Source: Pectobacterium punjabense (GTDB lineage: Bacteria > Pseudomonadota > Gammaproteobacteria > Enterobacterales > Enterobacteriaceae). Taken from it: a DNA stretch of 64,000 nt. This document shows, in pieces, positions 54,353 to 62,855 of the stretch. The stretch lies in the NCBI RefSeq assembly GCF_012427845.1, contig NZ_CP038498.1, positions 2,480,001 to 2,544,000 on the forward strand, given 5' to 3'. How positions within the stretch are numbered: position 1 is the stretch's first letter; each line of letters opens with the position of its first letter. The position numbers were made by a program, and so were the translations under genes. Under the pieces are notes generated by a model. It saw only the letters and a program-made list of their open reading frames with translations, searched no databases and was not told the origin of the DNA.

Positions 54353-54718
54353 CTACTGTAAGTTGGTGAGTTTTTCCAGACTTTGCACACTTTTCGCCAC
54401 CAGTTTGGCGCTCAGCAGGCTTTCCAGATAGAACGACGACAACGTTCGGGTCGCATCCAGTACGTCCTTAGGATTATTGGAGCGCATCGACTGGCTGATG
54501 TCGCGTTCGGCAGATTTGAATACGCCGTTCAGCCCCTGCGATTTTTCCGCCAGCGCACCCAACCACTGGCTGTTGCCGCGTTCTGCCGTCATCGGTGTCG
54601 ACGACAGCGCCGCGCTAAACCAGGAAACGTCCTGATCATTGGCGGAAAAGGACGTGCTGCTATCTGCCAGCGGTGCCTCCCCCGACGGGGACAGCGCACT
54701 GGCATGGTTGATTTTCAT
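54353..54718 (-). CDS. hrpB: Type III secretion inner rod protein HrpB (SctI)
   Basis: 121-residue protein with a disordered N-terminus (Ser/Ala-rich) and a C-terminal helix that ends SFYLESLLSAKLVAKSVQSLEKLTNLQ in parts, typical for SctI rod proteins. Location between hrpA and hrcJ is standard. Confidence 0.9.
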   Translation of the reverse strand: MKINHASALSPSGEAPLADSSTSFSANDQDVSWFSAALSSTPMTAERGNSQWLGALAEKSQGLNGVFKSAERDISQSMRSNNPKDVLDATRTLSSFYLESLLSAKLVAKSVQSLEKLTNLQ

Positions 54719-54785
54719 GATATGGATTCCATCGCAGACAGGATAAAATAAAGCCGGAGCATGGCTCCGGCTCGTTGACTCACAA

Positions 54786-54992
54786 TCAGAACTGGATGGC
54801 TTTAGCCGCTTTCTGTCCAGAGTTCAGTGACTTGGAAGCAGAGTCCATCTGACCATCCAGAATGGAGTTTTCGGTATCTATCGCCATTTTCTGTGCCTGA
54901 GCGCCTGCGGCGCGCGTTAGAGAACCGGCCATCGCGGTATCCAAAGTCTGAGATGCCGCCTGAGATGCAATCTGGGAAAGTCCAAAGCTCAT
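54786..54992 (-). CDS. hrpA: Hrp pilin HrpA
   Basis: 68-residue pilus subunit. The ATG at 54992 (MSFGLSQ) follows GGAGATAT; the frame is open far upstream but that part includes the promoter. The protein is small, Ala/Ser/Gln-rich and helical, with a conserved C-terminus (SKSLNSGQKAAKAIQF). It builds the Hrp pilus through which effectors travel. First gene of the operon, 75 bp after an HrpL promoter. Confidence 0.94.
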   Translation of the reverse strand: MSFGLSQIASQAASQTLDTAMAGSLTRAAGAQAQKMAIDTENSILDGQMDSASKSLNSGQKAAKAIQF

Positions 54993-55067
54993 ATATATCT
55001 CCAAATAGTATGAATGTTTACGGTAGTGAACTGTCATGCTGTACACACAGTCATCTTGTTCATTCAT

Positions 55068-55095
55068 TAAGTAGAGATCGGGCGGAGTGAGTTCC
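55068..55095 (-). promoter_or_regulatory. HrpL promoter (hrp box) of hrpA operon
   Basis: Minus strand GGAACT, 15 bp, CTACTTA; two changes from GGAACC-N15-CCACNNA, yet the spacing and position fit. Confidence 0.72.
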
Positions 55096-55359
55096 CGCAG
55101 AAAAGTAATTCTTTCTGAAATCAGGTTAAGGGGAAGAACTAGCCTGTTTTTATCAATCTTTCCTGCCGTTAGCTGTGGAGAGTTTTCCTTTAAAATAATC
55201 ATGACGGTGATGACTTCTGCTTAAAGGTCACTCGTTGTTTATGATGTGCAGGAGCGTTACGCCATACCACTTATAAAAATTAATGGCGGATAAACGCTAT
55301 ATCGTTGGCAAGGATGCGATAGTTGAACCCATGCCGCATTCTTTCCGTCACGCAGCCGG

Positions 55360-56949
55360 ATGATCGCTATGCTCGCCTTAACTACCAACACCGGATTATG
55401 GTTCAGACTTGTTTTTGTTTCGTTTGGCAGCGCATTGCTGGCTCTGTTTATTGGGCAAGGAGTTCTCGCCAGGCTAGAGCAAACGCAGCTACTGCGCTAT
55501 AGCCAGGACGTGCTTAAGCAGGGAGCCGCTGTCGCGAATGAAGGCAGAGAAACCATCAACCGTGTGCTGACGCTGAATAACGCGCCCTGTTCCAACGCCG
55601 ATCTGAAAGAGTTACGCCTGCTCTCTTTTTATTCTGTCTATCTGCGCGATATCGGGCGAATCAAGAACAACTACCTCATCTGTTCTGCGGGCTGGGGTAT
55701 TCTCAACCCACCGATTTATCTGCTACCGCCGAACCTGACAACGCCCGACGGCGTGCAACTGTGGACCGCAATGAAAGACGTGGTTGACCCACGTATTACC
55801 GCAGATATGGCAAGCCTCAACGATGTCGTCACCGTCACCGCCGCCGCCGCATTTCGCCGTTTTATCCAACCGCCAGCCGGATACAGCGCCGCGCTAACAA
55901 CCCGTAATTTGGGCCATATCTATCAAATGTTTGGCGACATCGACCTGTCGACGTTCAAACAGGCACAGCAGGCGAATAATGCGTGGTTAACCATGGGAAA
56001 ACGTCAGACGTTTTCCTGTGAGTCAAACCGAGATATCTGCGTACTGGCTCAGTTAGATTCCGCGGGAATCCTGTATCGTCCCTGGTATATCATCGCCGCG
56101 TTGTTTTTTGTCGGGGCGCTCATCGGTGCCAGTTTTACCCTGTCCTATCAGCTCTACTACGATCGGCACCAGACCCTACCATCGCAGCTAAAACGTGCGA
56201 TCAAACATCAACGGTTTCAGGTTCATTATCAACCGCTCATCAGCTTGCCGCAGCGGGCTATTATTGGCGTAGAAGCGCTGGCACGATGGAAAAACGAACG
56301 CGGCGACAACGTATCACCGGAATATTTTATCAATATTGCGGAAGAGATGGGCTATCTCGCGGAGCTCACCCGCATCATTACGCGTCAGGCATTGCGCGAT
56401 ATGCAGCCTTACCTCACACGGGAAACGCCTTTTCTGCTCAGTATTAATCTGTCGGTAATCGATATTGTGTCGCCAGACTATCACCGCTTCTTGCAGCAGA
56501 TGTGCGACGAAATGGGGATAGACAGAGCACGTATTATGTTAGAACTGACTGAACGTTCGAGTACGTCTCATCAAACGCTGGCGACTGGCCTTCAGGCATT
56601 ACAGCATGCGGGCTATAAGGTCGCGCTTGATGATTTCGGTACGGGGTATTCCAATCTGGATTATCTGAGCCACTTATCATTCGATATGATTAAGATCGAC
56701 AAGGTTTTCGTCAGCGCCATCGGTACGGACTCGGTTAATGCTGCCATGGCAGACCTGCTCTTCACCCTGATCAAAAAACTGGATGTCTGCGTGATTATCG
56801 AAGGCGTCGAAACACGGGAACAGGCCGCCTATATTCTGGAACAGTGTCCTTCCGCCATTATACAAGGGTGGTATTTCGGTAAAGCGGTCGCGTTGCACGA
56901 TCTGCCGGATAGCCTCCACTATCAGTGCCCGCCGATCGAAAAAACGTAA
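55360..56949 (+). CDS. CSS-motif EAL-domain c-di-GMP phosphodiesterase
   Basis: 529-residue membrane protein. A first membrane segment (about 14-34), then a periplasmic CSS-type domain with NAPCSNADLKELR, then a second membrane segment (WYIIAALFFVGALIGASFTL). The cytoplasmic EAL domain starts near 275 with GVEALARWK and keeps INLSV, LELTER, LDDFGTGYSN, IKIDK and EGVETREQA, so it should be active. It degrades c-di-GMP, perhaps in response to periplasmic redox state. It lies between hrpA and hrpS on the opposite strand. A similar EAL protein called EcpC influences type III genes in Dickeya, as I recall. The start could also be Met at 55369. Confidence 0.92.
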   Translation: MIAMLALTTNTGLWFRLVFVSFGSALLALFIGQGVLARLEQTQLLRYSQDVLKQGAAVANEGRETINRVLTLNNAPCSNADLKELRLLSFYSVYLRDIGRIKNNYLICSAGWGILNPPIYLLPPNLTTPDGVQLWTAMKDVVDPRITADMASLNDVVTVTAAAAFRRFIQPPAGYSAALTTRNLGHIYQMFGDIDLSTFKQAQQANNAWLTMGKRQTFSCESNRDICVLAQLDSAGILYRPWYIIAALFFVGALIGASFTLSYQLYYDRHQTLPSQLKRAIKHQRFQVHYQPLISLPQRAIIGVEALARWKNERGDNVSPEYFINIAEEMGYLAELTRIITRQALRDMQPYLTRETPFLLSINLSVIDIVSPDYHRFLQQMCDEMGIDRARIMLELTERSSTSHQTLATGLQALQHAGYKVALDDFGTGYSNLDYLSHLSFDMIKIDKVFVSAIGTDSVNAAMADLLFTLIKKLDVCVIIEGVETREQAAYILEQCPSAIIQGWYFGKAVALHDLPDSLHYQCPPIEKT

Positions 56950-57014
56950 TCTCGCCATTGGCCCACCGTCATCATTCGCGGTGAGCCAGTTTTTAAACAG
57001 CCACTATCAGGCCA

Positions 57015-58034
57015 TTATGTCTGACAGGGTTCCCCACCCCCTGCACACGCCTCTCGCGCCATCACATTCAACACTTTCAGACGATGGTAGAGCGTACGTT
57101 TTGGAATACCCAACTCCACAATCACATCGTCAATACAGTGGCCATGACGGCGCAGCGCATCCTGAATCAGAAATTTTTCAATCCGCTTTAAACGATCTTT
57201 CAGTTGCAAAGGACGGGGATGCAGCAGCGGCTGAACTTCCGCCAGGGGCGACAGCCCCAGAGCCCAGCGATCCGCTGCCGCTTTCAGCTCGCGGATATTG
57301 CCCGGCCAGCTATGGGTCAGCAGTTGTTCGTAAATTTCCGCCGTCATTGGCGGCAATGTCATTCTCAGGCGTACCGCCGCTTCCTGACTAAAACGCTGGA
57401 ACAATGGCAAGATGAGATCGCTGCGGGAACGCAGCGTCGGCAGCTGAATCTTTACCGTATCCAGACGGAAATAGAGATCGCGTCGAAAGAGCCCCTTTTC
57501 TACCAATTGCAGCAGCGGCGTTTGCGTCGCCACAATCACGCGCATATCCACCGGCGTAAACTGCGTACTCCCCAGCCGTTTGACGCCGCGGCTTTCCAGC
57601 ACGCGTAGCATCTTGGCTTGCAATGTCATGGGCATGCTGTCGATTTCATCCAGAAACAGGATTCCCTTATCCGCGCTTTCCAGATAGCCGGCGCGGGAGC
57701 GGCTAGCGCCGGTATACGCCCCTGATACCACGCCAAACAGTTCGCTCTCAGCCAAATTTTCCGGCACGGCGGCACAGTTCACCGCCACCAGAGGGCCACT
57801 GCATTGGGAAAGTCGATGAATCCGATTCGCCAGCGTATCTTTCCCGGTCCCGGTCTCGCCTTCAAGTACGATGTCGACATTGAGAGGAGCAATAACATTG
57901 ACGATAGGCAACAGCGATGAGTGAATATCATCCGTTGCGTGTGAAGTATATTCTGATGATGAGGGAGCACATTCTACTGCTGGCCTTGCTAATGATGAAT
58001 AGCGCTGTCTGTCCTGACGGTAATGATTATTCAT
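57015..58034 (-). CDS. hrpS: Sigma-54 enhancer-binding activator HrpS
   Basis: 339-residue NtrC-type AAA+ activator without a receiver domain. Walker A GETGTGKD, the sigma-54 contact loop GAYTGA (Tyr variant of GAFTGA), Walker B GILFLDEID, and a C-terminal helix-turn-helix (IDDVIVELGIPKRTLYHRLK). It opens the sigma-54 promoter of hrpL. Expressed from the upstream region 58035-58403, where the response regulator HrpY is expected to act. Ribosome site CAGGAGTCGTCA. Confidence 0.95.
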   Translation of the reverse strand: MNNHYRQDRQRYSSLARPAVECAPSSSEYTSHATDDIHSSLLPIVNVIAPLNVDIVLEGETGTGKDTLANRIHRLSQCSGPLVAVNCAAVPENLAESELFGVVSGAYTGASRSRAGYLESADKGILFLDEIDSMPMTLQAKMLRVLESRGVKRLGSTQFTPVDMRVIVATQTPLLQLVEKGLFRRDLYFRLDTVKIQLPTLRSRSDLILPLFQRFSQEAAVRLRMTLPPMTAEIYEQLLTHSWPGNIRELKAAADRWALGLSPLAEVQPLLHPRPLQLKDRLKRIEKFLIQDALRRHGHCIDDVIVELGIPKRTLYHRLKVLNVMAREACAGGGEPCQT

Positions 58035-58224
58035 TGACGACTCCTGGGCCCAAACGGGCTAACTGACGGCCTTCCATAACATGAGGGTTACCACTGTGCA
58101 CCCAAGGTACTTCTCCGTGCGGCGCACACCGATTCATCACCGGTGGAACGACCACAAGCATTACCGTCATTGAATAATGAAACTATCAGGCATCGCTGAA
58201 CATCAGGTAGGAATTACAGAGAGG

Positions 58225-58246
58225 TTTGTAGGGAAATACCTACAAA
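58225..58246. promoter_or_regulatory. Perfect inverted repeat, candidate HrpY site
   Basis: TTTGTAGG and CCTACAAA, eight matching bases in each arm with a 6-bp spacer, about 190 bp before the hrpS start. A symmetric site upstream of hrpS is what a NarL/FixJ-type dimer such as HrpY would need. The link is inference. Confidence 0.45.
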
Positions 58247-58339
58247 AAAGTCACTAAAATAAGTAAAAACAGCCTATTAATTTTTATAACAATGAGCAGG
58301 AAAACGAAAAGACGACGTTAAGAATGCGTAAGCCTCAAT

Positions 58340-58369
58340 AAAGGGATTCCACCATTGTTGAATCCCTTT
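58340..58369 (-). terminator. Terminator of hrpX-hrpY
   Basis: Arms AAAGGGATTC and GAATCCCTTT (10 bp) with a 10-nt loop, A/T-rich on both sides. It lies 35 bp after the hrpY stop and separates it from the hrpS promoter region. Confidence 0.82.
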
Positions 58370-58403
58370 TATCTATTCTCGTTTTCACCACAGGTTCCCA
58401 ATA

Positions 58404-59045
58404 CTAGGGAATGAGCTTTTTGCTAAAGACATACTTCACGATCTCCACATTGGTACTGAACTGCATTTTTTCCATCAGGCGGGCTTTATGGGTACTGACC
58501 GTTTTATTGCTGATAGCCAGTTCATTGGCAATCGTGTTAATACCCATACCCTGCGCAAACATAATCATGATTTGATGCTCTCTCGCTGTCAGAACATCGT
58601 GTTCGACTCTGCCACCTTCCGTGTAATTGGAAAACACCAGTTGCTCAGCAATCGTGTGGTCGATATAGCGAGCCCCCTGCGCCACGCGTCGGATCGCCGA
58701 TAACAGCGCTTCTGGGTCTTTGTCTTTGGTAATGTAGCCTCTGGCGCCGCTCTTTAGCGCATGCTGCGCAATTTGCGCCTCGCTGTACATACTGAGAACC
58801 AGAATCGGTAAACGTGGGTATTGTGCTACCACGCGAGCAATCAGTGCTTCACCGCTAATTCCCGGCATAGACATATCCAACAGCAGCACATCAATGGCTA
58901 CGTTGCGTAGCTGTGTCAGTACCTGTGCGCCATTTCCCGCTTCAGCCACCACACTCAGCGAATCATCCAGCGCAAAAATTTGTTTAAGCCCTTCACGCAT
59001 GATGACGTGATCGTCCGCGATCATGAGACGTATTTTTTTGCCCAT
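58404..59045 (-). CDS. hrpY: Response regulator HrpY (NarL/FixJ family)
   Basis: 213-residue two-component regulator. Receiver domain with the acidic pair in MIADDHVI, phospho-accepting Asp in LLLDMSMPG and Lys in YITKDKD; C-terminal LuxR-type helix-turn-helix (LTAREHQIMIMFAQGMGINTI then ANELAISNKTVSTHKARLMEK). It activates hrpS. The gene follows hrpX by 33 bp; ribosome site AAGGAAG. Confidence 0.95.
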   Translation of the reverse strand: MGKKIRLMIADDHVIMREGLKQIFALDDSLSVVAEAGNGAQVLTQLRNVAIDVLLLDMSMPGISGEALIARVVAQYPRLPILVLSMYSEAQIAQHALKSGARGYITKDKDPEALLSAIRRVAQGARYIDHTIAEQLVFSNYTEGGRVEHDVLTAREHQIMIMFAQGMGINTIANELAISNKTVSTHKARLMEKMQFSTNVEIVKYVFSKKLIP

Positions 59046-59078
59046 CGCTCATTTCTTCCTTTTGTTGTTATTGTCTCG

Positions 59079-60551
59079 CTATCCGCGGATATAGCCATTT
59101 TTAGGAAATGCTAACTGTACCTGTGTGCCTTTGCCGGGGGCGCTTTCAATGATAACTTCCCCTCCCAGCATACGACCCCGCTCCTTCATACTCATCAGTC
59201 CGAAGGCGTTTTTATTTTTTGCGTTCGCATCAAACCCTTTGCCGTTGTCCTTAATCCGCAACACGATGCTGTCATGCTGGTTATCCAACGTCACGATCAC
59301 CTGTGTCGCGGCGGCGTAACGCGCCACGTTAGTCAGCGATTCCTGCGCAACGCGAAATGCTGCCGTGGTACTTTCGTCATCAAGTGCCAACGCGTCCCCC
59401 AGCGTCCGTAGCAGACAGGTGGCGCTGTAGTGGCGATTAAATTCATCGCACAACCATTCCAGCGCAGGCGTAAGTCCCATGTTCAATACGTTTGGCCGGA
59501 GCCGCGTCGAAACATTACGCACCACCTGAATCGTTTGGTCAGCCAGTTGCATCAGCTTTTGTAAATGCCCCTGCATCTCTGGATTATCCTTGGCAAAGCA
59601 CATGCGCATCAGCGACAGGCTCATACGAATCGTGGTCAGGTGTTGCCCTAGTTCATCGTGAATTTCCTGAGCGATATGCTTACGCTCTTCCTCACGTGAA
59701 ATCTCACGCTGACGTGCCAACAAGCGCAATTGCATATGGGAATCGGCCAGTTTCTTCTCCGCATAGCGAATAGCGGTAATGTCACGTCCCACCGTTAAAA
59801 TGGAAACCAGCGCACCACACTGATCGAACTCCGGCACGCAGCGAATATGATGAATACTCGGATGGCACTGATCGCCTTTGCCCAACTGTTCCATCACTTC
59901 ACCTTCCGCACTGCTGCGGGTATCAACAACCTGCTGCACCAGTTGTTCCATACGGATTGCGCACCCTGCTCCAGGCATCAACTCCGTAATCATCCGACCC
60001 CGAAGCTGCTCTACGGTAAATTCCAAATGTTTCAAGCTGGCGGGATTGGCATACAGGCAATGCAGGCCGGGATCGAAGCGAATAATCAAATCCGGTGAAT
60101 TTTCTACCAGCGCCCGAAACTCCTGATCGCGTGCGTAGGCCAACTGTTCAATATGTTTACGTTCCCTGATATCTCTGACTACACACATGCTGTAGCTACG
60201 TCCTTTATGTTGGAAATGCGTTAGATTGACCTCAACCGGAATAGTCATGCCGTAACGGGTGAGGTGCCGGGTTTCAAAGGTGGTTCCCATGCCAGAGTCA
60301 TACGCCTGCAACCAATCGGGCGAACGGTGCTCAGCGGCCCAGCTCGGATCGATATCGGCCACGCTCAGATGCATAAATTCCGCAATGCTATAGCCCAGCG
60401 TCTGACTGGCCGCTTCATTGACATAACAAAAGCACTGATCTTCATTGACGATATAAATGGCATCCTTAATACGGCTGAATGCAAAGTCCACCAGCTCCAG
60501 CTCGGGGGCTTTAGCGTGCTCATCGGAACGAAAAGGTTGGGTAAATATCAT
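59079..60551 (-). CDS. hrpX: Sensor histidine kinase HrpX with two PAS domains
   Basis: 490-residue kinase. No membrane segments are visible, so it senses a cytoplasmic signal. PAS domain 1 (about 20-135), PAS domain 2 (about 140-255), then a HisKA_3 dimerisation domain with the phosphorylated His in HIAQEIHDELGQHLTTIRM and an ATPase domain (IKDNGKGFDANAKNKNAFGL). I start it at 60551 because AGGAG lies six bases before this Met; the Met at 60557 touches the ribosome site. Partner of HrpY. Confidence 0.93.
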   Translation of the reverse strand: MIFTQPFRSDEHAKAPELELVDFAFSRIKDAIYIVNEDQCFCYVNEAASQTLGYSIAEFMHLSVADIDPSWAAEHRSPDWLQAYDSGMGTTFETRHLTRYGMTIPVEVNLTHFQHKGRSYSMCVVRDIRERKHIEQLAYARDQEFRALVENSPDLIIRFDPGLHCLYANPASLKHLEFTVEQLRGRMITELMPGAGCAIRMEQLVQQVVDTRSSAEGEVMEQLGKGDQCHPSIHHIRCVPEFDQCGALVSILTVGRDITAIRYAEKKLADSHMQLRLLARQREISREEERKHIAQEIHDELGQHLTTIRMSLSLMRMCFAKDNPEMQGHLQKLMQLADQTIQVVRNVSTRLRPNVLNMGLTPALEWLCDEFNRHYSATCLLRTLGDALALDDESTTAAFRVAQESLTNVARYAAATQVIVTLDNQHDSIVLRIKDNGKGFDANAKNKNAFGLMSMKERGRMLGGEVIIESAPGKGTQVQLAFPKNGYIRG

Positions 60552-60700
60552 TGCCATCTCCTTGTTTGAATTAAGACCGTCGCACAGGCACCCGCCGTGC
60601 AGGTGCCTCGATACGGCGTCTCAACATTCCAGAAGATGGACAGGAAACCCTGCAACGGCTAAATGCGACCTGATATCACTGCGTGTAACCTATGTTTTGA

Positions 60701-60735
60701 GGGGTAACCGCCACCTTGAATCAGGCGGTCACCCC
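60701..60735. repeat. Long inverted repeat between hrpL and hrpX
   Basis: Arms GGGGTAACCGCC and GGCGGTCACCCC pair over 12 positions with one mismatch and an 11-nt loop. It lies 57 bp past the hrpL stop. There is no T-run, so it may be a weak terminator or a processing site for an hrpL-hrpXY transcript. A second, shorter inverted repeat (AGGCACC/GGTGCCT) lies at 60586-60608. Confidence 0.6.
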
Positions 60736-60791
60736 AGCAGTCAGTGAAAAACAGCGGGTGCAGGCGCATCCTTTCGTCCCGTGGAGTCGCG

Positions 60792-61337
60792 TCAGGATTC
60801 CACGGCCTGACGGATCACACCTCGGGCGCGAGACAGCCGTGACCGCACCGTGCCAATCGGAATCCCCATCTGCAACGCAAGATCCTGATAACTGGCATCG
60901 GTATCCAGCAGTTGCGTCAACATCTGACGGGTGTCCTCAGGCAGTGTGACGATAGCGTCCATCGCGCGTTTCAGTGCTCGCTGGCTTTCGGTAATGGTGC
61001 CGGGATCGAGCTCTATCGCGATATGTTCCAGCATCTCATCGCCCATTTCCTGAGCGCGCTGCCGTGCCTGCTTGAAATAGTTACGCACCAGATTGAGGGC
61101 AATACCGAACACCCACGTCTCCGGCCGCGATGCTCCCGCAAATTTATCCTGATGTTTGAGCACTTCCAGATAGGTCATTTGCTGTAAATCCTCCACGTCA
61201 TCACGGTTGCTGACACGCTTGCGGATAAAGTTATGCAATTTCTTTCCGTGTTGACGAAACACCAGTTCCCAATCGACAGCGAGCGCCGGGTAAAGCGAAG
61301 GGGTCTGTTCGATGTGTTTCAGGGTAGACATGTCCAT
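60792..61337 (-). CDS. hrpL: ECF sigma factor HrpL
   Basis: 181-residue sigma factor that directs RNA polymerase to the hrp boxes listed here. Region 2 reads FIRKRVSNRDDVEDLQQMTYLEVLK with overlapping core-binding and -10 motifs; region 4 has LPEDTRQMLTQLLDTDASYQDLALQMGIPIGTVRSRLSRAR in parts, recognising the -35 GGAACC. A Met two codons later (61331) is an alternative start. It is driven by the sigma-54 promoter at 61381-61396. Confidence 0.95.
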   Translation of the reverse strand: MDMSTLKHIEQTPSLYPALAVDWELVFRQHGKKLHNFIRKRVSNRDDVEDLQQMTYLEVLKHQDKFAGASRPETWVFGIALNLVRNYFKQARQRAQEMGDEMLEHIAIELDPGTITESQRALKRAMDAIVTLPEDTRQMLTQLLDTDASYQDLALQMGIPIGTVRSRLSRARGVIRQAVES

Positions 61338-61380
61338 TTGCTGACTCTCCGTTGTTATGCCCTATTGGCAAAAACGGAAG

Positions 61381-61396
61381 AGCAAGCCTTGTGCCA
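61381..61396 (-). promoter_or_regulatory. Sigma-54 promoter of hrpL
   Basis: Minus strand TGGCAC-AAGGC-TTGCT, a perfect match to TGGCAC-N5-TTGCW (-24/-12). It ends 43 bp before the hrpL start. HrpS is the expected activator. Confidence 0.93.
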
Positions 61397-61571
61397 GCCC
61401 GGAATGATTTTTATCACACTGATTTTTAATCAGTTATTTTTTAATTTTCTTTTTATCACGCCACTTATTGCCAACGCCAGCAGCGTGAAATTGCAAGTTA
61501 TTGCAATCAGTAAAACGGCATTTCATTCAATCCGCCATCAAATTCAGCCTGCTCCGATGACTTCATGCCGG

Positions 61572-61599
61572 GGAACCCATCCTTCTCTGCGTCCACACA
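61572..61599 (+). promoter_or_regulatory. HrpL promoter (hrp box) of hrpJ operon
   Basis: Plus strand GGAACC, 15 bp, CCACACA; perfect match, 65 bp before the hrpJ start and divergent from hrpL. Confidence 0.92.
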
Positions 61600-61664
61600 G
61601 CAATACATTCATTTCACTGCACGGTCACACCACGACACGTAGCCGACTTATTCAGGATGACACC

Positions 61665-62855
61665 ATGATCAAAATACCGACCGTCCTTCCCTCTAGCAGC
61701 GCTCTACCGCAACCGGTCGTTGTGGATGACGATCCCGTGCCACAGACTGCGGTGCAGCAGGCAAGCCCACTGCATGCTTCACCCGGATCTCCGCTTTCTA
61801 CGTCGATGGAAGAAGTCGCCATGGCGTTTGGTGAGCAGGCCGAGCGGAGAAGTAAGTCGTTAAATCGGCGGCAGATTGCCCAACAGCCGGATGCTCGCGT
61901 CACCGCAAATGTCGAACGGATTGAGAAACTGACAGAACTGTTCCGTATGTTGGAAAATCCGTCACAGAGTACGCTCGACCAGCAGTTGAGCCGCATGCGC
62001 GATCTGTTGACGCGACAAGGCTCACCGTCTCTTGAAGCCGTGCTGGAGGCCGCAGGCAACGATCCGGCGCGCGGCGATATCTTGCTGCGCCACATTCGGC
62101 AACAGTCAGCACAACAGCCTGAATTGGCAACGGCGGCTGCCAATGCGCTACAGCAGTTGCATCAGGAAAAAGGACCAGAAGTCCGGGCGGGTCTGAATAC
62201 GGCAACGGCTATTGCGCTGTTCAGCACGCAGCCAGAGCAAAAACAGGCGATGCGCGAGCTGTACTATCAGAAAATCGTGCATCAGCAGTCAGCCAGCGCG
62301 CTATTGGATTCCCTGCTGGAACGCTTTGATGCCACGACGTTTTCCATAGGGCTACGCACGTTGCAGCGGGCACTCGCGGCAGATATTGCCTCATTGACGC
62401 CCTCTATTTCGAAAGCCGTACTCAGCAAAATGCTGAGTAATCTCAACGATTCCCGTCACCTGAGCCACACGCTGTCATCCAGCCAGACGCTACTCACGCG
62501 GTTGGCGAACAAAGTGCCTGCGTTTACGCTCGGCGCCGTGGAATTAACTCGCCGTTTGATTGGCTTAAGCACCAATGGTGCCTACGCTCGCGACCTGCAT
62601 AATCTCGGTCGCGAAGTTGCGGGGACGCAGGTGCAGCATCAGGCCATATTTTTCAGCGCCCTGCTGCCGCTCGTCAGCGATCTGCCCCATCCGCTATGGC
62701 GAGACAGCAAAAACCGGCAAACGGCGATCCAGTTGATACGCGGCATGATTGGCGATATCGCCCAATACGAAAAACAGCAGGCGCAAAATGTGCAACGTGA
62801 CGCCTCCCCCCACCAAAAGCAGGACGCACGCGAATCGGATAAGGGGCAGCCATGA
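61665..62855 (+). CDS. hrpJ: Type III secretion gatekeeper HrpJ (SctW)
   Basis: 396-residue protein of the YopN/TyeA/InvE family that controls the switch from pilus to effector export. I start it at 61665 (MIKIPTVL) behind CAGGATGACACC; the frame is open far upstream through the promoter. Family blocks: EEVAMAFGEQAERRSKSL, LFRMLENPSQSTLDQQLSRM and a C-terminal TyeA-like part (LPLVSDLPHPLWRDSKNRQTAI). It overlaps hrcV by ATGA. Confidence 0.92.
   Translation: MIKIPTVLPSSSALPQPVVVDDDPVPQTAVQQASPLHASPGSPLSTSMEEVAMAFGEQAERRSKSLNRRQIAQQPDARVTANVERIEKLTELFRMLENPSQSTLDQQLSRMRDLLTRQGSPSLEAVLEAAGNDPARGDILLRHIRQQSAQQPELATAAANALQQLHQEKGPEVRAGLNTATAIALFSTQPEQKQAMRELYYQKIVHQQSASALLDSLLERFDATTFSIGLRTLQRALAADIASLTPSISKAVLSKMLSNLNDSRHLSHTLSSSQTLLTRLANKVPAFTLGAVELTRRLIGLSTNGAYARDLHNLGREVAGTQVQHQAIFFSALLPLVSDLPHPLWRDSKNRQTAIQLIRGMIGDIAQYEKQQAQNVQRDASPHQKQDARESDKGQP

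Larger units (their letters stand above)
58035..58403. promoter_or_regulatory. hrpS promoter region
   Basis: 369 bp without a gene between hrpS and hrpY. It holds an 8-bp inverted repeat at 58225-58246 and the hrpXY terminator at 58340-58369. The rest, G+C-poor from about 58240 to 58330, probably contains the hrpS promoter. Confidence 0.6.
61338..61664. promoter_or_regulatory. Divergent hrpL-hrpJ control region
   Basis: 327 bp that hold the sigma-54 promoter of hrpL on one strand and the HrpL promoter of hrpJ on the other. The A/T-rich part at 61410-61470 could host IHF or HrpS enhancer binding; no exact site can be named. Confidence 0.7.

Noticed and set aside
55251..55273. GGAGCG ... CCACTTA on the plus strand before the EAL gene as an HrpL promoter
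   Set aside because: Only 10 bp separate the two halves instead of 15-16, and the -35 half has two changes.
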